Source: Tannerellaceae bacterium
GTDB lineage: Bacteria > Bacteroidota > Bacteroidia > Bacteroidales > Tannerellaceae
DNA: 64,000 bases
Direction: 5' to 3'
Assembly: GCA_031255855.1 (NCBI GenBank)
Contig: JAIRRS010000101.1
Location: 124,001-188,000 of the forward strand
The notes under the pieces are model-generated. The model was not told where the DNA came from. It saw only the letters and a program-made list of their open reading frames with translations, and made no database searches. The position numbers were made by a program, and so were the translations under genes. Below are positions 61,337 through 64,000 of the stretch, piece after piece (position 1 is the stretch's first letter; the number at the start of each line of letters is the position of its first letter).

Positions 61337-62224
61337 ATGAATGAAATAACAATAGCAGGTATCAGAAGAGGAAGCAAATATTCTCCCAACCATATAGGGA
61401 ATGATGCCGCCATCTTCCAACTGGCAGCTAAGGCGCTCCGTAGCTATGGATGTGTTGTGAACGAATATACCGAAGCCGATTTATCAGCAAACGAAATACA
61501 AGAGCCGTTCATTTTCAATATGGTTCGCGACTGGGCTTCTATCCGTAAACTCCAAAAGTACGAGAACGAAGGAAAAAACGTTATCAACTCCGCCTACGGA
61601 ATAGAAAATTGCACACGCGAAAAGATGACGCGCCTGCTACTCACGAATGATATCCCTCATCCGCAAAGTCTGATCGTCCGAACGATTGACGATCCGTTAC
61701 CGGCATTTAAAGACGTGGATTTTCACAATTGTTGGATAAAAAGGGGAGATTTTCATGCCATCCACCGTGAAGATGTAACATACGTACGCAACCGTGAAGA
61801 AGCACAAGACATCTTGGAAGAATATGCAATCCGGGGCATTGAGAGTGCGGTCATTAACGAACATTTAGTGGGCGACCTCGTTAAGTTTTATGGTGTTGCC
61901 GGTACTGATTTCTTCTATTGGTTTTATCCCAGCAGCTTGAATCATAGCAAATTCGGATTAGAACAGATTAACGGGAATGCGAAAGGCATTCCTTTCGACG
62001 AAGGTAACCTCCGCGATTTATGCAACCAGGCTGCCGACGTATTGAATATCCAGGTGTATGGAGGTGATTGCATCATATCCGAAGATAGTATTGCGCGTAT
62101 TATCGACTTTAATGATTGGCCGAGTTTTGCTCCTTGCCGGGATGCGGCAGCCCCATATATCGCCAAACGGATTTATTCATTAATCAATGAATCATGCAAG
62201 AAGCAAAAAAGAAGCCTGATATAA
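61337..62224 (+). CDS. ATP-grasp-like protein of the inositol-lipid operon
   Basis: From ATG 61337 (MNEITIAGIRRGS) 295 residues. The ATP-grasp features are a nucleotide-binding start (IRRGSKYSPNHIGNDAAIF), the hinge CWIKRGDFHAIHREDV, VINEHLVGDLVKFYGV (Glu/Lys of the ATP site) and the metal-binding end RIIDFNDWPSFAPCRDAA (Asp/Asn). ATP-grasp enzymes join a carboxylate to an amine or thiol, so an amino acid may be attached to the lipid headgroup or a precursor; this is inference. The gene overlaps the next one by 31 bases. Confidence 0.8.
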   Translation: MNEITIAGIRRGSKYSPNHIGNDAAIFQLAAKALRSYGCVVNEYTEADLSANEIQEPFIFNMVRDWASIRKLQKYENEGKNVINSAYGIENCTREKMTRLLLTNDIPHPQSLIVRTIDDPLPAFKDVDFHNCWIKRGDFHAIHREDVTYVRNREEAQDILEEYAIRGIESAVINEHLVGDLVKFYGVAGTDFFYWFYPSSLNHSKFGLEQINGNAKGIPFDEGNLRDLCNQAADVLNIQVYGGDCIISEDSIARIIDFNDWPSFAPCRDAAAPYIAKRIYSLINESCKKQKRSLI

Positions 62225-63105
62225 AATCTACCCTCAAATCACTGGATACCGAGGAACCTATCGACATTTACTTTTATCGACCTATCGGCTACAGGTGGGC
62301 GTTACTGTTTCATAAATTGAATGTTTCTCCCAATGCCATAACCATTGCAGCCATATTTATTGGTATTGCTGCAGGTATTTGTTTTTATTTCCAGGATATT
62401 GTCGTCAATGTTGTCGGTATGCTTTTGCTTATTTGGGCAAATTCGTACGACAGCGCTGATGGCCAATTGGCACGCATGACGGGACAATCTTCCCCTTTGG
62501 GACGTATCTTGGATGGTTTTTGCGGCGATGTTTGGTTTATTACTATCTATGCCGCTATCTGCTTGCGCCTCACTCCTGAGTGGGGGATTTGGATTTGGAT
62601 ATTGGGAGCTATTACCGGTTATTTCCACACTAAACAGGCTTCCATGGCCGATTATTACCGGAATGTACATTTGTTGTTCCTGAAAGGAAAGGCAGGAAGC
62701 GAACTGTCGAACTCGGAGACTCTGAAAGAGAACCTCAAAAAAACGGGCTGGAAAAAGGGTTTCGTCTACAAACTTTTCGACATCTTCTACCTCAACTACA
62801 CCGTAAGGCAGGAAAAACAAAGCCCGAACCTTCAACAAATGATGACGGTAATCCGCGAAAAATATAACGATGAGGCTCCTGAATGGTTCAGAAAAGCTTT
62901 TCGCGAAAAAAGCCTCCCGCTTATGAAATATACGAATATGCTATCTTTTAATACGCGTATAATTGTCTTGTTTATCAGCTTGTTTATTAACAAGCCCTGG
63001 ATTTATTTCGCATTCGAAATGACAGTATTGAATATTATGCTTATATATATGATTATGAAGCACGAGCGTTTCTGTGCAAAATTTACAAAAGAATTGGAAT
63101 CTTAA
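62194..63105 (+). CDS. CDP-alcohol phosphatidyltransferase, putative phosphatidylinositol-phosphate synthase
   Basis: Membrane enzyme predicted to join CDP-diacylglycerol and inositol-phosphate. 303 residues. The family motif D-x2-D-G-x2-A-R appears as DSADGQLAR near residue 89, followed by G-x3-D in GRILD. In the next turn two Asp are separated by four residues (D-GFCG-D), where the classic family pattern has three. About six membrane segments surround it (ITIAAIFIGIAAGICFYFQ, VVNVVGMLLLIWA, VWFITIYAAICLRL, IIVLFISLFINKPWIYFAF). Start ATG 62194 overlaps the ATP-grasp gene. Operon position agrees with the synthase of the Bacteroides inositol pathway. Confidence 0.88.
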   Translation: MQEAKKKPDIKSTLKSLDTEEPIDIYFYRPIGYRWALLFHKLNVSPNAITIAAIFIGIAAGICFYFQDIVVNVVGMLLLIWANSYDSADGQLARMTGQSSPLGRILDGFCGDVWFITIYAAICLRLTPEWGIWIWILGAITGYFHTKQASMADYYRNVHLLFLKGKAGSELSNSETLKENLKKTGWKKGFVYKLFDIFYLNYTVRQEKQSPNLQQMMTVIREKYNDEAPEWFRKAFREKSLPLMKYTNMLSFNTRIIVLFISLFINKPWIYFAFEMTVLNIMLIYMIMKHERFCAKFTKELES

Positions 63106-63116
63106 TTCGGACAACT

Positions 63117-63836
63117 ATGATTAATATAGAAAAAATAAAAGGGATTATACTTGATTACGGAGGCACAGTCGACAGCAACGGTATGCATTGGGCTGAGGTA
63201 ATATGGATGGCATATGAAGCCTTGCAGATACCAGTGAGTAAAGAAATTTTCCGCAAAGCTTATGTCCATGGTGAACGGACATTGGCAACCAACAAAATCA
63301 TTCTTCCCAACCATAACTTCTGGCACGTGCTGAGGCTTAAAGCAGAGATACAAGTTCAATGGCTGATTGATAACAAATACCTGCCTGAAGATGCCGATTT
63401 CACTAAGTACACCACCGGTGTTGCCGACTGGTGTTATGCCTATGCGCAAACAGCCGTCAGTGTTGCCTTCCCTATCATTAAGAAATTGTCGGAAAAGTAT
63501 CCGTTGGTGATCGTCTCTAATTTTTATGGGAATATCGGAGCTGTGTTAAAAGATTTTCATTTAGACACATATTTCAAAGCGATTGTTGAATCGGCTGTCG
63601 CAGGGGTCAGAAAGCCCGATCCTGAAATATTCCGGTTAGGTCTGGAAGCCTTGGAGCTTTCTTCCGGTGAAGTTGTTGTTGTCGGCGACTCTTATGATAA
63701 AGACATCATACCCGCTTCTTTTTTGGGTTGCCCCACTATCTGGCTGAAACGTCTTGGCTGGAGCGAGTATAAGGGAGATGAAACGGCAGATATCGTTATA
63801 GCTGATTTTGCGGAATTAAAGGATATCTTCCTGTAA
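63117..63836 (+). CDS. HAD-family phosphatase, putative phosphatidylinositol-phosphate phosphatase
   Basis: Last gene of the operon; predicted to remove phosphate from phosphatidylinositol-phosphate, giving phosphatidylinositol. 239 residues with HAD motif I GIILDYGGTVDSNG near residue 10 (Asp nucleophile kept, but the second Asp of DxD is Gly), motif II VIVSNFYGN, the Lys in AGVRKPDPEIF and motif III/IV VVVGDSYDKDIIPA. The DxG form also occurs in active HADs, so it may still be an enzyme. 11 bp gap after the synthase. Ends near a palindromic repeat (63857-63900). Confidence 0.85.
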   Translation: MINIEKIKGIILDYGGTVDSNGMHWAEVIWMAYEALQIPVSKEIFRKAYVHGERTLATNKIILPNHNFWHVLRLKAEIQVQWLIDNKYLPEDADFTKYTTGVADWCYAYAQTAVSVAFPIIKKLSEKYPLVIVSNFYGNIGAVLKDFHLDTYFKAIVESAVAGVRKPDPEIFRLGLEALELSSGEVVVVGDSYDKDIIPASFLGCPTIWLKRLGWSEYKGDETADIVIADFAELKDIFL

Positions 63837-63856
63837 ATTTTCACAGTATGTAATTA

Positions 63857-63900
63857 ATAGTTGGCAGTAAATGGAAACTGTTCTATCTACTGCCAACTAT
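63857..63900. repeat. 13-bp perfect inverted repeat between convergent genes
   Basis: ATAGTTGGCAGTA (63857-63869) and TACTGCCAACTAT (63888-63900) with an 18-base loop. It lies between the inositol operon and the converging OmpA-type gene, where a bidirectional terminator is expected, but it has no T tract. It looks like a dispersed repeat. Confidence 0.65.
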
Positions 63901-63915
63901 CAACTACTAAAAGAA

Positions 63916-64000
63916 TTAGTTCAACGTACCTTGTCGGGCTTCGTGAATCATCTTTTCATTTGCCATAATCATGATTTCCACACGGCGGTTCAAGGCGCGG
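63916..64000 (-). CDS. OmpA/MotB-type C-terminus (5' part outside window)
   Basis: Translation from the right edge gives ...RALNRRVEIMIMANEKMIHE then ARQGTLN and a TAA at 63916-63918. The NRRVEI motif is the peptidoglycan-binding end of OmpA-like proteins. Only about 27 residues are visible, so the rest of the protein is unknown. It is different from the OmpA-family porin at 5064-6230 (which has NRVVIM). Confidence 0.8.
   Translation of the reverse strand, partial: RALNRRVEIMIMANEKMIHEARQGTLN

Noticed and set aside
1..64000. tRNA or rRNA genes
   Set aside because: I read the intergenic regions for tRNA T-loop and acceptor patterns and for rRNA and found none.

Overview
This window looks like a piece of a Bacteroidales chromosome, probably from near Parabacteroides, Tannerella or Dysgonomonas; I cannot name the genus. 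The signs are Bacteroidetes-type -7 promoter boxes (TAnnTTTG) ahead of most transcription units, few Shine-Dalgarno sequences, and families typical of the phylum (DUF4835, DUF5686, DUF4295, Omp40/41-type OmpA, a 4-5 gene inositol-lipid operon).

Layout. 1-3.6 kb (-): purF-like gene followed by a carA-carB reading frame that is fused in frame and leaves the window. 3.9-8.8 kb (+): rfbA, an abundant-type OmpA porin, a polyprenyl-phosphate sugar transferase, ruvX and def. 8.8-12.9 kb (+): biotin-dependent carboxyltransferase, biotin carrier protein and a TPR protein. 13.1-15.7 kb (+): DUF362 protein plus a membrane polyferredoxin. 15.9-25.0 kb (+): DUF5686 outer-membrane protein, NhaC antiporter, GH76 lipoprotein, AAA-ATPase/Toprim (DUF4435) protein and a GT39 transferase. 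25.5-34.5 kb: small MscS, then a minus-strand housekeeping run (rlmB, recN, DUF4835, coaBC, iron-dependent alcohol dehydrogenase, DEDDh exonuclease, dnaN) and the L28-L33-DUF4295 operon. 34.7-40.5 kb (-): glutathione peroxidase, a trimeric electron-bifurcating [FeFe]-hydrogenase (HydB-HydA-HydC) and cysE. 40.5-48.2 kb (-): a Ser/Thr phosphorylation island (LytTR protein, two FHA/zinc-ribbon proteins, a small acidic protein, PP2C phosphatase, transmembrane Hanks kinase, beta-barrel protein, kelch lipoprotein). 48.2-52.2 kb: YgiQ radical SAM enzyme (-) and an ABC transporter/GntR operon (+). 52.2-57.7 kb (-): CE1-like esterase, putative TIM-barrel glycosidase and GH9 glycosidase. 58.2-58.8 kb: remnant of an FtsX-type ABC permease with an internal deletion. 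59.06-59.23 kb: a predicted structured RNA with its own promoter and U-run. 59.3-63.8 kb (+): inositol-phosphate lipid operon. The right edge holds the C-terminus of an OmpA/MotB-type protein (-).

Most notable items: the phosphorylation island; two intergenic arrays of a near-palindromic word repeated exactly every 22 bp (five copies at 3.7 kb, four at 57.8 kb); the structured RNA with an FNR-type palindrome upstream; the in-frame CarA-CarB fusion whose linker is a palindromic repeat; and the permease gene deleted across a short microhomology. All functional calls come from reading motifs by eye; no database search was run.
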